From Frischella perrara (lineage in GTDB: Bacteria > Pseudomonadota > Gammaproteobacteria > Enterobacterales > Orbaceae), in NCBI RefSeq assembly GCF_000807275.1, contig NZ_CP009056.1, positions 1,303,192 through 1,367,191 of the forward strand: a stretch of 64,000 nt of DNA, in the 5' to 3' direction. Below are positions 9,602-17,858 of the stretch, in pieces; the stretch's first letter is position 1; each line of letters begins with the position of its first letter. The position numbers and the translations under genes are program-made. Below the pieces are notes generated by a model that was given only the letters and a program-made list of their open reading frames with translations, had not been told where the DNA came from and did not search any database.

Positions 9602-10079
9602 TTTCAACCTGCAAGCGATAACGAAAATCACAAATGCCGTCACCCATCATTATGGTATGTGGGCGATCTAGTTTAACGTGTGGGGCATAGCCTTCTATGA
9701 ATTTACTATCTCGATTGCATGATAGTAAAAAACCGATTTCAGCTAATCCCATTTCTTGATACATTTCTGCATAACGACAACGATGGACATTGTAATCATA
9801 TTTTTCGTGGTCATTTTCTACTACGGTAATTTTTAAAGCATCATCTTGTTCCCAAAGATGTTGTAGTGCGACAAAGCTCTCAACACTTGTACCATTCGGC
9901 TCTTTAGCAGCGAACTCTTTTCCAGCATTAACGGCAGCTTGCCCCACAGCTTCACCAATAATGGCTTTAGCCACTTCTTTACCGTAATCACGGACTAATA
10001 TTTCATAAATAGGTTTGATTATTTCTGCTTCGATTTTACGTCGATGTAAAATACCAATATCAGGAAACTCTTGCATCAT
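9591..10079 (-). CDS. L-2-amino-thiazoline-4-carboxylate hydrolase family protein
   Basis: A 162-residue protein that I recognise as the L-ATC hydrolase family, which opens the thiazoline ring of L-2-amino-thiazoline-4-carboxylate to N-carbamoyl-L-cysteine. Readable family features are the N-terminal helical half, RCRYAEMYQEMG at 100-111, a Cys at 121 in LSCNRD, and the C-terminal MMGDGICDFRY at 144-154. AAGGA lies 5-8 bases before the paired ATGs. It follows the fused ABC transporter by 66 bp on the same strand, and its stop overlaps the start of the carbamoylase gene. Uptake, ring opening and decarbamoylation would then be encoded together. No substrate data can be read from the sequence. 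Confidence 0.78.
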   Translation of the reverse strand: MMQEFPDIGILHRRKIEAEIIKPIYEILVRDYGKEVAKAIIGEAVGQAAVNAGKEFAAKEPNGTSVESFVALQHLWEQDDALKITVVENDHEKYDYNVHRCRYAEMYQEMGLAEIGFLLSCNRDSKFIEGYAPHVKLDRPHTIMMGDGICDFRYRLQVENEK

Positions 10080-10145
10080 TTAATCCTTAAAAAAATCATT
10101 TTCTTTCATTTAACAGTTATTTATATTAATAATATACAATTGTTT

Positions 10146-12521
10146 TTAATGTTCACATTGATTTAAAAATTGTTGTAGACGTTTATCACTACTTTTTCTT
10201 ATAGCATCCGGAGAATCATCATGAATAATTTCCCCATTCTCCATAAAAATAATACGATTTGAAACTTTAAACGCAAAAGACATCTCATGTGTCACAATTA
10301 ACATTGTCATACCTTCCGCCGCTAATTGAGCTATCACTGATAAAACTTCATTAACTAACTCGGGATCTAAGGCAGAAGTTGGCTCATCAAATAATATTAT
10401 ACTCGGTTTCATTACTAAAGCTCGTGCTATTGCCACACGTTGCTGTTGCCCGCCAGATAATTGATGAGGATATTTAAATGCATGATCTATCATTCCCACT
10501 TTATTTAATAAAATTAAAGCCGATCGTTTGCTTTCCTCTTTATCCATTTTATGATAATCCGGTGCTAATAGCAGATTGTCTAGAACCGTTTTATGCGGGA
10601 ATAAATTATAATTCTGGAAAACCATACCTAAATGAACAATTCGTTCATAAAACTGTTTATTAGGATTTTTACGTCCTTGAATAAAAGGCGTACCTTCCAA
10701 CTTAATCGTACCTTCATCTAAGTGGGTTAAGCCGTTTATCGATCGTATTAATGTCGTTTTACCCGATCCAGATGGTCCAATAATTGATATTACATTTCCC
10801 CAACAGACATTTAAATTAATATTTTTTAATACCTGAGTATGTCCATAGTATTTATTTAGGTTCGCTAGTTCTAAAACAAATTTACTTTTTTGATTATTTG
10901 ATAAGATTGAGGTTGTTTCGGTGTTTGAAAATGAAGTTAAAGATGTCAATTTTTCTGGTTGTTTATTTTTGCGTTTTGTGACGTCTAGATAGATTTCAAA
11001 TCGTTTAATTAACCATGTAACCATTGTCACAATCGCGACATAATAAATTGCAACAACTGTTAGGGTTTCTATGACTAAAAAATTTCGCGTATAAAGCTGC
11101 TGTCCTACTAGTAAAATCTCAGTTAATGAAATCACGGACAGTAATGAGGTAAGCTTAACTATGGTAACGAGTTGATTCGTTAGAGGAGGTAGTGCAATGC
11201 GTAAGGCTTGAGGGAAAATTATTTTTGTTTGAATTGCCCAATAACGTATACCTAATGCTTTACCCGCCTCTATTTGACCATTTGGAATAGCTTGTAAAGC
11301 TCCGCGATGAATTTCGGCCATATAAGCACTTTCACTTAAAATTAAAGCTATCAAACCAGCCCAAAAAGGGTCAGACAACACAACACTGCTTGCTTCCCAA
11401 AATCGCGGTAAACTGTAAATGTAAATTAAAAGAACAAGCAAAGGTAAGCTACGAAATAACCAAATATAGGATGTTGTTAAATTCTGTAAAATTGGATTTT
11501 TAGCTCGATTGCCTAAAGCTAATAACAAACCAAAGAGTAGGGCACATGTCCAAGCTATGATACTTAACTTAGTTACTGTCCAGCTTGCTTTAACAAAATT
11601 AGGATTTACTAATTGTGATACAAAATAATGCCAGTCAAAACCTTGTGATGTAACGACATCTCTATTTTTTAATTCACCATTTAAATCAGTAATGATGAAT
11701 TGCTGATTACTTGCCAGCAAAGACTGATTTGGGTAGGCTAAATTATATTGCTTCACTAATTCATCATATTGACCCGTTTCTCTTACTTGCTTAATTAAAC
11801 CAACTAAATCTTGTTTAATACTAATATCATTTTTTCTAACCGCTAATCCTATTAAAACTGGGTTAAGCATATGTTTACTTGTGATCTTTAATTCATTATT
11901 TAATTGTGCGATCACCATTTGTGCAACAGCGGCATCTTCATATTGTACGTCAACTCCACGGGCTAATAATGCTTGCGATGCTTCAGGGGCACTTGGATAT
12001 TCTTTAACAACAATAGCGCCTAAATTATGCGTTTTACAATAGGTTTCACTGATTTGGTTAATGGTTTCAATCCAAGCAGCACCTTTCATTGATGAGACTT
12101 TTTTATTACATAAATCTGTTATATTTTGTGGATTAAAGTTATCCTCCTTACGGACTAGTAATACACCGCCAGTTTGTAAGTAAGGGATAAAATCCACTTG
12201 TTTAGCGCGAGTTTCATTCACGTAGAGTGCACTGGCCACAACATCATAATGACCAGACTCTAAACCAATAATAATATTCTCGATTCGTGTATCATTGAAT
12301 TGTGCAGTTTTATTACCTTTGCTAGCTAATAATCGCATAAAATCTGGATCAAATCCTTCAGGCTGATTATTCTCTAAATACGCAAATGGCGCATAGGTCA
12401 AATCAATTCCCACTCTTAAGATATCTGTCTTAGCTTGAGCTAGAGGAGTGATAAAAATAATTAAAAGAGCGAGGATAAATCCTAAAAAGTCCTTTTTAGG
12501 TAACGGGTAAGCATGCATCAT
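10146..12521 (-). CDS. Polar amino acid ABC importer with binding protein, permease and ATPase fused in one chain
   Basis: One 791-residue chain holds all three parts of a polar amino-acid importer. Residues 1-30 look like a cleavable signal peptide ending AQA, though it may stay as an anchor. Residues 33-262 are a solute-binding domain (VGIDLTYAPFAYLE, GFDPD, ASALYVNETR). Residues 310-510 are a HisM/GlnP-type permease with EAA loop EAGKALGIRYWAIQ at 418-431. Residues 547-791 are an ATPase: Walker A GPSGSGKT (582-589), LSGGQ (688-692), Walker B IILFDEP (708-714), His745. It heads the operon with the ATC hydrolase and the carbamoylase, so a cysteine-precursor thiazoline or cyst(e)ine is the likely cargo. 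AGGA precedes the start by about 8 bases. Confidence 0.9.
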   Translation of the reverse strand: MMHAYPLPKKDFLGFILALLIIFITPLAQAKTDILRVGIDLTYAPFAYLENNQPEGFDPDFMRLLASKGNKTAQFNDTRIENIIIGLESGHYDVVASALYVNETRAKQVDFIPYLQTGGVLLVRKEDNFNPQNITDLCNKKVSSMKGAAWIETINQISETYCKTHNLGAIVVKEYPSAPEASQALLARGVDVQYEDAAVAQMVIAQLNNELKITSKHMLNPVLIGLAVRKNDISIKQDLVGLIKQVRETGQYDELVKQYNLAYPNQSLLASNQQFIITDLNGELKNRDVVTSQGFDWHYFVSQLVNPNFVKASWTVTKLSIIAWTCALLFGLLLALGNRAKNPILQNLTTSYIWLFRSLPLLVLLIYIYSLPRFWEASSVVLSDPFWAGLIALILSESAYMAEIHRGALQAIPNGQIEAGKALGIRYWAIQTKIIFPQALRIALPPLTNQLVTIVKLTSLLSVISLTEILLVGQQLYTRNFLVIETLTVVAIYYVAIVTMVTWLIKRFEIYLDVTKRKNKQPEKLTSLTSFSNTETTSILSNNQKSKFVLELANLNKYYGHTQVLKNINLNVCWGNVISIIGPSGSGKTTLIRSINGLTHLDEGTIKLEGTPFIQGRKNPNKQFYERIVHLGMVFQNYNLFPHKTVLDNLLLAPDYHKMDKEESKRSALILLNKVGMIDHAFKYPHQLSGGQQQRVAIARALVMKPSIILFDEPTSALDPELVNEVLSVIAQLAAEGMTMLIVTHEMSFAFKVSNRIIFMENGEIIHDDSPDAIRKSSDKRLQQFLNQCEH

Positions 12522-12784
12522 TTATTTATCCTATTTCCTATAATAATATAATTTTAATTTTGTTATGTTTAATGTTATTGATTATAGTTAGCTAATAAGA
12601 TTTAAATAATAATAAATCGTTATATTGATATGATGATTTAATATATATTTCTAATTTACCTTCAAGTTATTAGCTTATTAATATGTATTATTGGTTTGTA
12701 TAAAAGATTAGAAATAGTGAACTGAAAATATTGAATTTATTTTCAATAAGAAATATTAGAACAATTAAAACGGAGTTACCAAAC

Positions 12785-13549
12785 ATGAAACTAATTATCA
12801 ACGGAGATGATTTTGGGATTTCGCGCGCATGTAATCTTGGCATTATTGATTGCTTTAATCATGGTGTTTTAACTTCAACTTCAATCATGATCAATATGCC
12901 CCATGCTGAAGATGCAATTAAACTCTGGGAAGCTAATCCAAAGCTATCTGTCGGTTTACATTTGAATATTACGCTAGGGTATCCAGTAAATAAAAGAACT
13001 AAATCAATTCTTAAAGAAGATGGCACATTCAATAAAGCAATCCTTAATGATTCCTCAAATCATATAAAATTAGTTGAGATTGCTCAAGAGTGTCAGGCAC
13101 AAGTAGATAGGTTTATTCAATTAACAGGTAAAATCCCTGACCACATTAATTCCCATCATGGTATTGAAGCAATATACGGAGGCTCGCAAATTATACAGGA
13201 ATTAGCGAATCGTTATGATTTGCCTATCCGCCAATTAACCTTCGTTAATAAAAATGAATGTTTTAAGGAAATTATCCATAGAACTATACCAATCCAAAAA
13301 ATGTTAACTGTACCAAGTAAAAATATAGCAGATACCATAAATCTTTTTTCTCAAGAGGAACTGAATAGTGACGGATATTTTGAATTAATTGGACACCCTG
13401 GATATATTGATTATGAATTGACACAATTATCAAGTTTGACGATCGGAAGATGTATTGATATACAATGCTTTTGTGCAGAAGAGTTAAAGAATTGGATTAA
13501 ACAGAATCATATAGAATTAATTAGTTATAAAGATTTACCACAAAAATAA
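12785..13549 (+). CDS. chbG: ChbG/YdjC family carbohydrate deacetylase
   Basis: Metal-dependent deacetylase of the YdjC fold. E. coli ChbG removes an acetyl group from chitobiose or chitotriose 6-phosphate so that ChbF and ChbR can use it. The 254 residues match the family length (about 250). Numbered from 12785, the motifs are NGDDFG (Asp8/Asp9), GLHLNITLG (His59) and NSHHG (His124/His125), which supply the metal ligands and the catalytic base. I chose the ATG at 12785 because MKLIINGDDFG is the family start and GGAG precedes it by about 9 bases; an upstream TTG frame exists. No chb PTS genes lie next to it, so the sugar substrate is open. Confidence 0.82.
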   Translation: MKLIINGDDFGISRACNLGIIDCFNHGVLTSTSIMINMPHAEDAIKLWEANPKLSVGLHLNITLGYPVNKRTKSILKEDGTFNKAILNDSSNHIKLVEIAQECQAQVDRFIQLTGKIPDHINSHHGIEAIYGGSQIIQELANRYDLPIRQLTFVNKNECFKEIIHRTIPIQKMLTVPSKNIADTINLFSQEELNSDGYFELIGHPGYIDYELTQLSSLTIGRCIDIQCFCAEELKNWIKQNHIELISYKDLPQK

Positions 13550-13576
13550 TAATACATTTAAGAGAGTTGAGGTGAG

Positions 13577-13607
13577 GGCATAAAATTTACACTAATAATT
13601 TTATGCC
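13577..13607. terminator. Bidirectional hairpin after chbG
   Basis: Perfect 11-bp stem GGCATAAAATT / AATTTTATGCC with a 9-base loop between the convergent genes chbG and the lipoprotein gene. The T-rich half of the stem may serve as the release tract, but there is no separate T-run. Confidence 0.55.
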
Positions 13608-13635
13608 AATTTAGTAATTATGTACCTTGATTGTA

Positions 13636-14565
13636 CTAATTGATTACGTAAAGATGAACATCACGTACATCATTTATAGATTTAAGGAATTTTGTTAAGT
13701 TTTTATGATAAGTTTTATTAGGATCATTTTCTTGAGTACACAGTTTTTCTGATTCACTGTTTTTATGATTTTCATCATCTGAAACTAATTTATTATATGA
13801 ACTTGCAAAATCACCACCTTTTAATGTAAAAAGATGTTCCCAGTTATCTAATAAGTTTTTCATATATTCACGACCAGGTTCACAAGTTATTTCGTTTAGA
13901 TTAATCTTAGCAAAACTGTATTTTTTAATTTTTTCGAATTTTTGAGGTTCGTAAGGGAAAATAAACTCATCTTTATCGCGTACTTCATCACCTAATAAAT
14001 ATTTGAGATAATCATTTTGTCGGTATAGTTTTCTTTTTATTTCAAAATTAGTCGTGTTTTTAGATAAATCTGCCTCTTCTTTAGGTAATTCTTCATCATA
14101 TGAATAGTCCCAATTATTATCATATCTATCAATAATAACATCATTAATGAGTTTAGCAGGTAGGGTGAATTCTCTTCGAACACCATCAATAATTACAGGA
14201 ATATTTCTAAGCTCCTTTCTTGCAACTTTTTCATATTCTTCGTTATTCGTATTTGGTGCTGCAAGAATGATAGAACGTACAAAATAATTACTCTGCGTTG
14301 GATTAATAAAACTAGTAGTACCTAATTTAGCGGGTTTGACAACAAAAGTTAACGTTTCATTGTTATAGGTTAAAGTATGTTTACCAAAATCAAATTCATA
14401 ATCAATACCAGATCTTGCTGGAATTGTTAATTCAGTATTATCGATCTTTAATTTAATTTCATTTGCTGTTGGATTATCAATCCAACGATTGAGAGAGCCT
14501 TTTTCAAAACAACCCACAAGAGACAAGCTAGAAGCGAATAATAGGATATATTTTACTAATTTCAT
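13636..14565 (-). CDS. Putative lipoprotein of unknown function
   Basis: I do not recognise this 309-residue protein. It starts with a clear lipoprotein signal (about 20 residues ending LVGC), so the mature protein should be lipid-anchored in the envelope. The first 100 mature residues look like a small beta-rich module (IDNPTANEIKLKIDN, then FDFGKHTLTYNNETLTF, then INPTQSNYFV). The rest is charged and helical, with two further Cys residues (CEPG and LCTQEN) that could form a disulphide. It has its own upstream region and is convergent with chbG. The start ATG is at 14563-14565; a GTG lies one codon upstream. Confidence 0.75.
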   Translation of the reverse strand: MKLVKYILLFASSLSLVGCFEKGSLNRWIDNPTANEIKLKIDNTELTIPARSGIDYEFDFGKHTLTYNNETLTFVVKPAKLGTTSFINPTQSNYFVRSIILAAPNTNNEEYEKVARKELRNIPVIIDGVRREFTLPAKLINDVIIDRYDNNWDYSYDEELPKEEADLSKNTTNFEIKRKLYRQNDYLKYLLGDEVRDKDEFIFPYEPQKFEKIKKYSFAKINLNEITCEPGREYMKNLLDNWEHLFTLKGGDFASSYNKLVSDDENHKNSESEKLCTQENDPNKTYHKNLTKFLKSINDVRDVHLYVIN

Positions 14566-15209
14566 CACATTAAAAATTTTATAAGAATTAATTGTAAAGC
14601 GATTTTAGCACAATTTTAAAGTAACTTTCTAATCAATTCAAAATAACACCATTGTTTTGGCAATGAAGCTATACTGAAAAGTTTAATAACAATCTAGATA
14701 TCTGAATGATACGTTAGAATTCTATTGATTACATTTTTATTTCAGAGGTGAATGTATACAGATGATTTATTTATATTCAATGGATTTGATAGCCTACTTT
14801 TCTTTTAGGAAGAAATAGTATTTAGTCATTTTTCTATATTTTCGGTGAATTTTCATGTGACACTGTCACGTTACTTTACAGTATAATAAATTAGCTTAGA
14901 GGAAAGTAGAAACAAATTCTATTAATTGTTTCGCATTAACAACCTTGATTTGTTATACACCATTCATTATTTGTTTCACAAGTCTTGCTAAGACTACATA
15001 GCTAGGCAAATAAATAAATCAAATCAAGCAAAGAGAGCTGTAAACAGATTGATATCAGCAAAATGTAGAATAGTGCAAACTTAATCGCGTTACAATTTTT
15101 GTTCAGTGTATGTGAGAATAAGTACTAATGAATAGATTGTTTTATTTATTGAGATGGGCGATTTAATTAATTTTTAAAACTATTATAGTGGATTATGTAT
15201 AGTGGATTA
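14566..15209. other. Long noncoding region between the lipoprotein gene and tRNA-Leu
   Basis: About 640 bp without a credible open frame. It holds the promoter of the lipoprotein gene and one copy of the 13-bp palindrome GTGAC-N3-GTCAC (14857-14869). It abuts the 3' end of tRNA-Leu, a classic place for integrative elements, but I see no integrase remnant. A near-repeat TATAGTGGATTAT occurs twice just downstream of the tRNA (about 15183-15210). Confidence 0.6.
14857..14869. repeat. 13-bp palindrome GTGAC-N3-GTCAC, copy 1
   Basis: GTGACACTGTCAC in the noncoding region upstream of the lipoprotein gene. The same dyad recurs at 23706-23718 and 28006-28018 between or at the edges of genes, and at 23195, 30504 and 40487 inside genes. 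The spacing differs from CRP and FNR sites. It may be a protein-binding site; the protein is unknown. Confidence 0.5.
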
Positions 15210-15296
15210 TGGTGCCAGTGGTCGGACTCGAACCGACACGCTTTTAAGGGCGGCGGATTTTGAATCCGCTGCGTCTACCGATTTCGCCACACTGGC
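15210..15296 (-). tRNA. leuX: tRNA-Leu(CAA)
   Basis: Cloverleaf on the minus strand. The acceptor stem GCCAGTG pairs with CACTGGC, followed by discriminator A and an encoded CCA. The anticodon stem GCGGA/TCCGC carries loop TTCAAAA, giving anticodon CAA (reads UUG). The long variable arm is typical of a class II leucine tRNA, and the T-arm has GGTTCGAGTCC. It lies downstream of lptG on the same strand. In E. coli the same tRNA (leuX) is also near lptFG. leuX is a known genomic-island target, although nothing is inserted here as far as I can see. Confidence 0.96.
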
Positions 15297-15325
15297 ATTG
15301 CTAGGTAAATAAAGTAAACGTTGGC

Positions 15326-15353
15326 ATTATACTAAGCTCTTATTTCCTTGCAA
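15326..15353 (-). promoter_or_regulatory. Sigma-70 promoter of tRNA-Leu
   Basis: On the minus strand, -35 TTGCAA (15348-15353) and -10 TATAAT (15326-15331) are separated by 16 bp, placing transcription start near 15319, about 23 bases before the mature tRNA. Confidence 0.75.
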
Positions 15354-15390
15354 CTATAATTATTCATTTTCGCATTGAATGATGAAAAAT

Positions 15391-16455
15391 TCACCTTTTC
15401 CGCGTAAACAGATAATAACTAAAGCCTAAAAATAGCATACTTGTAATTAAAGCACCTAGCATAGGAGATAAGCCAATATAAATAATAATCTTAGAAAATA
15501 GCGTATCGGTGATATAAAAAATAAAACCAAAAAAGACACCAGTAACGACTCTAATTCCCATTGGAACACTTCGCAAAGGTCCAAATATAAAAGATAGAGC
15601 AAGAAGCATCATTACTGTAATAGAAAGTGGTTTAAACATTTTCTTCCAGAATAAAAGCTCATAATTACTTGCATCTTGACCTGATAATTTTAAATACTGT
15701 GCATACTGATACAACCCAGATGCTGATAATGAATCAGGATCTTGTGCTACGATATTTAATTTATCAGGTGTGATAGTGGTTTTCCAATCCATATTAATAT
15801 AGTTAGTATTTTGAATTTTATTAGCATTGGTTAAATCGGTTTTATCAACTTGCTGTAATTGCCAATGATTTTTTTTATAAGTACCAAAAGCTGCATGTGT
15901 AATTGCGGTTAAATTACCATTATTAACTGAATAGATATCAATATTTGAAATAGAATTATCTGCATTAACTTTATTTATATGTACAAACTCATTAGTATCC
16001 TTGACCCAGATACTATTTTGTGAAGCTAATAATGAACCACCATACAGTTTTTCAGATCGCATATTACGCGCTGCTTGCTCAGCTACAGGAGCGACCCATT
16101 CACCAACGGCCATAACAATTAGCATTAACGGAATAGCTGTTTTTAATACTGATTTGACGATATTAATGCGACCAAAACCAGCCGTTTCCATAACAATCAA
16201 TTCACTCTTAGACGCTAATATACCAAGCCCAATTAAAGCACCAATAAGTGCTGCGATTGGAAAGAATAATTCTAAATCTTTTGGCACTAAGAACAGGGAA
16301 TATAATGCTGCTGAAAAGGCATTATAATCTAACTTAACTCGTCTTAATTGATCGATAAAACGAATAATCACTGATAAACTAATAAGCAAAAATAATGTAA
16401 TACCAATCATATTCAAAATCGTTTTGCCGATATAACGGTCTAAAATCGTAAACAT
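15391..16455 (-). CDS. lptG: LPS export ABC transporter permease LptG
   Basis: Inner-membrane subunit of the LptB2FG extractor that pulls lipopolysaccharide out of the inner membrane and pushes it along the LptCA bridge. The 354 residues show the expected six transmembrane helices with a periplasmic beta-jellyroll domain between helices 3 and 4 (roughly residues 130-270). Strong matches to E. coli LptG are LDRYIGKTI, the EWVAPVAEQAARN stretch, the SFIFGPLRSVPMGIRVVTG region and GLYQYAQYLKLSGQDA. It is 12 bp downstream of lptF. It probably shares lptF's promoter. Confidence 0.95.
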   Translation of the reverse strand: MFTILDRYIGKTILNMIGITLFLLISLSVIIRFIDQLRRVKLDYNAFSAALYSLFLVPKDLELFFPIAALIGALIGLGILASKSELIVMETAGFGRINIVKSVLKTAIPLMLIVMAVGEWVAPVAEQAARNMRSEKLYGGSLLASQNSIWVKDTNEFVHINKVNADNSISNIDIYSVNNGNLTAITHAAFGTYKKNHWQLQQVDKTDLTNANKIQNTNYINMDWKTTITPDKLNIVAQDPDSLSASGLYQYAQYLKLSGQDASNYELLFWKKMFKPLSITVMMLLALSFIFGPLRSVPMGIRVVTGVFFGFIFYITDTLFSKIIIYIGLSPMLGALITSMLFLGFSYYLFTRKR

Positions 16456-16467
16456 GTCTGTATTTCC

Positions 16468-17583
16468 TTATGAAGCAAAACGAGTTGGTAAAAATTTATA
16501 ACGCAATTTTCTCATTGGTAAACTATCCCAAATATTAAAGATAACCGCCAACATAAAATAACTACCATTAACAAGAAAAAACCAAAATGCCGGGTCAAGT
16601 CTTCCTTTAGCAGCATTAGCCTTAATTGAACTTTCTAGTAAAAAATAGATTAAATATAGCAAAATAGCAGGTAATACCCTCGCTAATCGCCCTTGTCTTG
16701 GGTTGGCCGCACTAAGAGGTATAACTAGAAAGGCCATTAATGGAGCAGAGATAATTAACGTCAAACGCCAAAAATATTCAGCTTGAGCCTTAGGTGTATT
16801 GAGCTGACGTAATTCACTTAATGAGATTTGATCAACATCATTTGCTTTTTTATAGTCTGATTCTTTCAATTCTTTTGTTTTGATAATACCTTGATAATGA
16901 TTAAAATTCGATATACGAAAATCTTTGATATTCGATGTACCTTCGTAACGATTTGCATTATCTAGAATAATAATTTGATTGTTACTTTCATCAGACAGAA
17001 TTTGACCTTTATTAGCTAAGATAATAGTAGGGCGCTGTGATTTAGAACGATTTGTAGTAGCAATAAATACATTTTCAATTGTATTATTTTTCACATTACC
17101 GATATAAATAACAGAATCACCTTGTGGCATTCTTTGGAATTGTCCAGCTAATAATCCGGCCAAACTTGGATTTAATTTAGCGTGTTCAACTAATTGCTCT
17201 TGCTGAATATCAGACCAAGGTCCAAACCAAACAATATTACTTATAGTAAATACAGATGTAATTATAGAAAGTAAAATAACGACTTGATAAATGATAGCCT
17301 TTTTAACGCCACAAGCATACATAGCTACCATTTCACTATTTGAATAAAAACGACCTAATGTAATTAAAATTCCGAGAAATAGGCTTAGTGGTAAAATAAG
17401 TTCGGCCATATCTGAGACACCCAACAATAATAACGGCATAACTAAATTTGCAGGGATATCACCATCAACAGCATTTGATAAAATTCTTATTAATTTTTGA
17501 GAAAAGAATATCATCAATAAGATAAAGAGTATTGCTAATTGGGTTTTTAGGGTTTCTTTTGTAATATATCGACGAATTATCAC
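16468..17583 (-). CDS. lptF: LPS export ABC transporter permease LptF
   Basis: Partner of LptG in the LptB2FG lipopolysaccharide exporter; six membrane helices and a periplasmic jellyroll are expected. E. coli-like stretches include QLAILFILLMIFFSQKL, NAVDGDIPANLVMPLL, ELILPLSLFLGILITLGR and VIPLSAANPRQGR. I chose the GTG at 17581-17583, which gives VIIRRYITKETL, the counterpart of the E. coli start MIIIRYLVRETL, with AGG about 10 bases upstream. Another GTG at 17625 would add 14 residues. It is divergent from pepA, the same arrangement as in E. coli. Confidence 0.94.
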   Translation of the reverse strand: MIIRRYITKETLKTQLAILFILLMIFFSQKLIRILSNAVDGDIPANLVMPLLLLGVSDMAELILPLSLFLGILITLGRFYSNSEMVAMYACGVKKAIIYQVVILLSIITSVFTISNIVWFGPWSDIQQEQLVEHAKLNPSLAGLLAGQFQRMPQGDSVIYIGNVKNNTIENVFIATTNRSKSQRPTIILANKGQILSDESNNQIIILDNANRYEGTSNIKDFRISNFNHYQGIIKTKELKESDYKKANDVDQISLSELRQLNTPKAQAEYFWRLTLIISAPLMAFLVIPLSAANPRQGRLARVLPAILLYLIYFLLESSIKANAAKGRLDPAFWFFLVNGSYFMLAVIFNIWDSLPMRKLRYKFLPTRFAS

Positions 17584-17858
17584 GCGTACTTTGCCTACAA
17601 CAAATGTTTTATATGAAAATGACACAGGATTATAACGCGAAAATGTTCATTTCGTTATTAATTTTTGTTGATATCAATGTGTTTAACGTTAGAATAACAA
17701 TCATTATTCTTTTTTTATTGAAATTTATAATCCGCATATCGAAAAACAACCACTATTTGTTGTTAATTTTAGCATATCAATTTGATTTGAAATAATATGC
17801 AAAATAAAATCAACTAGTTATTGCTTTTGATCAACCAGACTAATTTTGAGGTCATGTT

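Noticed and set aside
14857-14869. The GTGAC-N3-GTCAC dyad as a CRP or FNR site.
   Set aside because: CRP needs TGTGA-N6-TCACA and FNR TTGAT-N4-ATCAA; spacing and bases differ.
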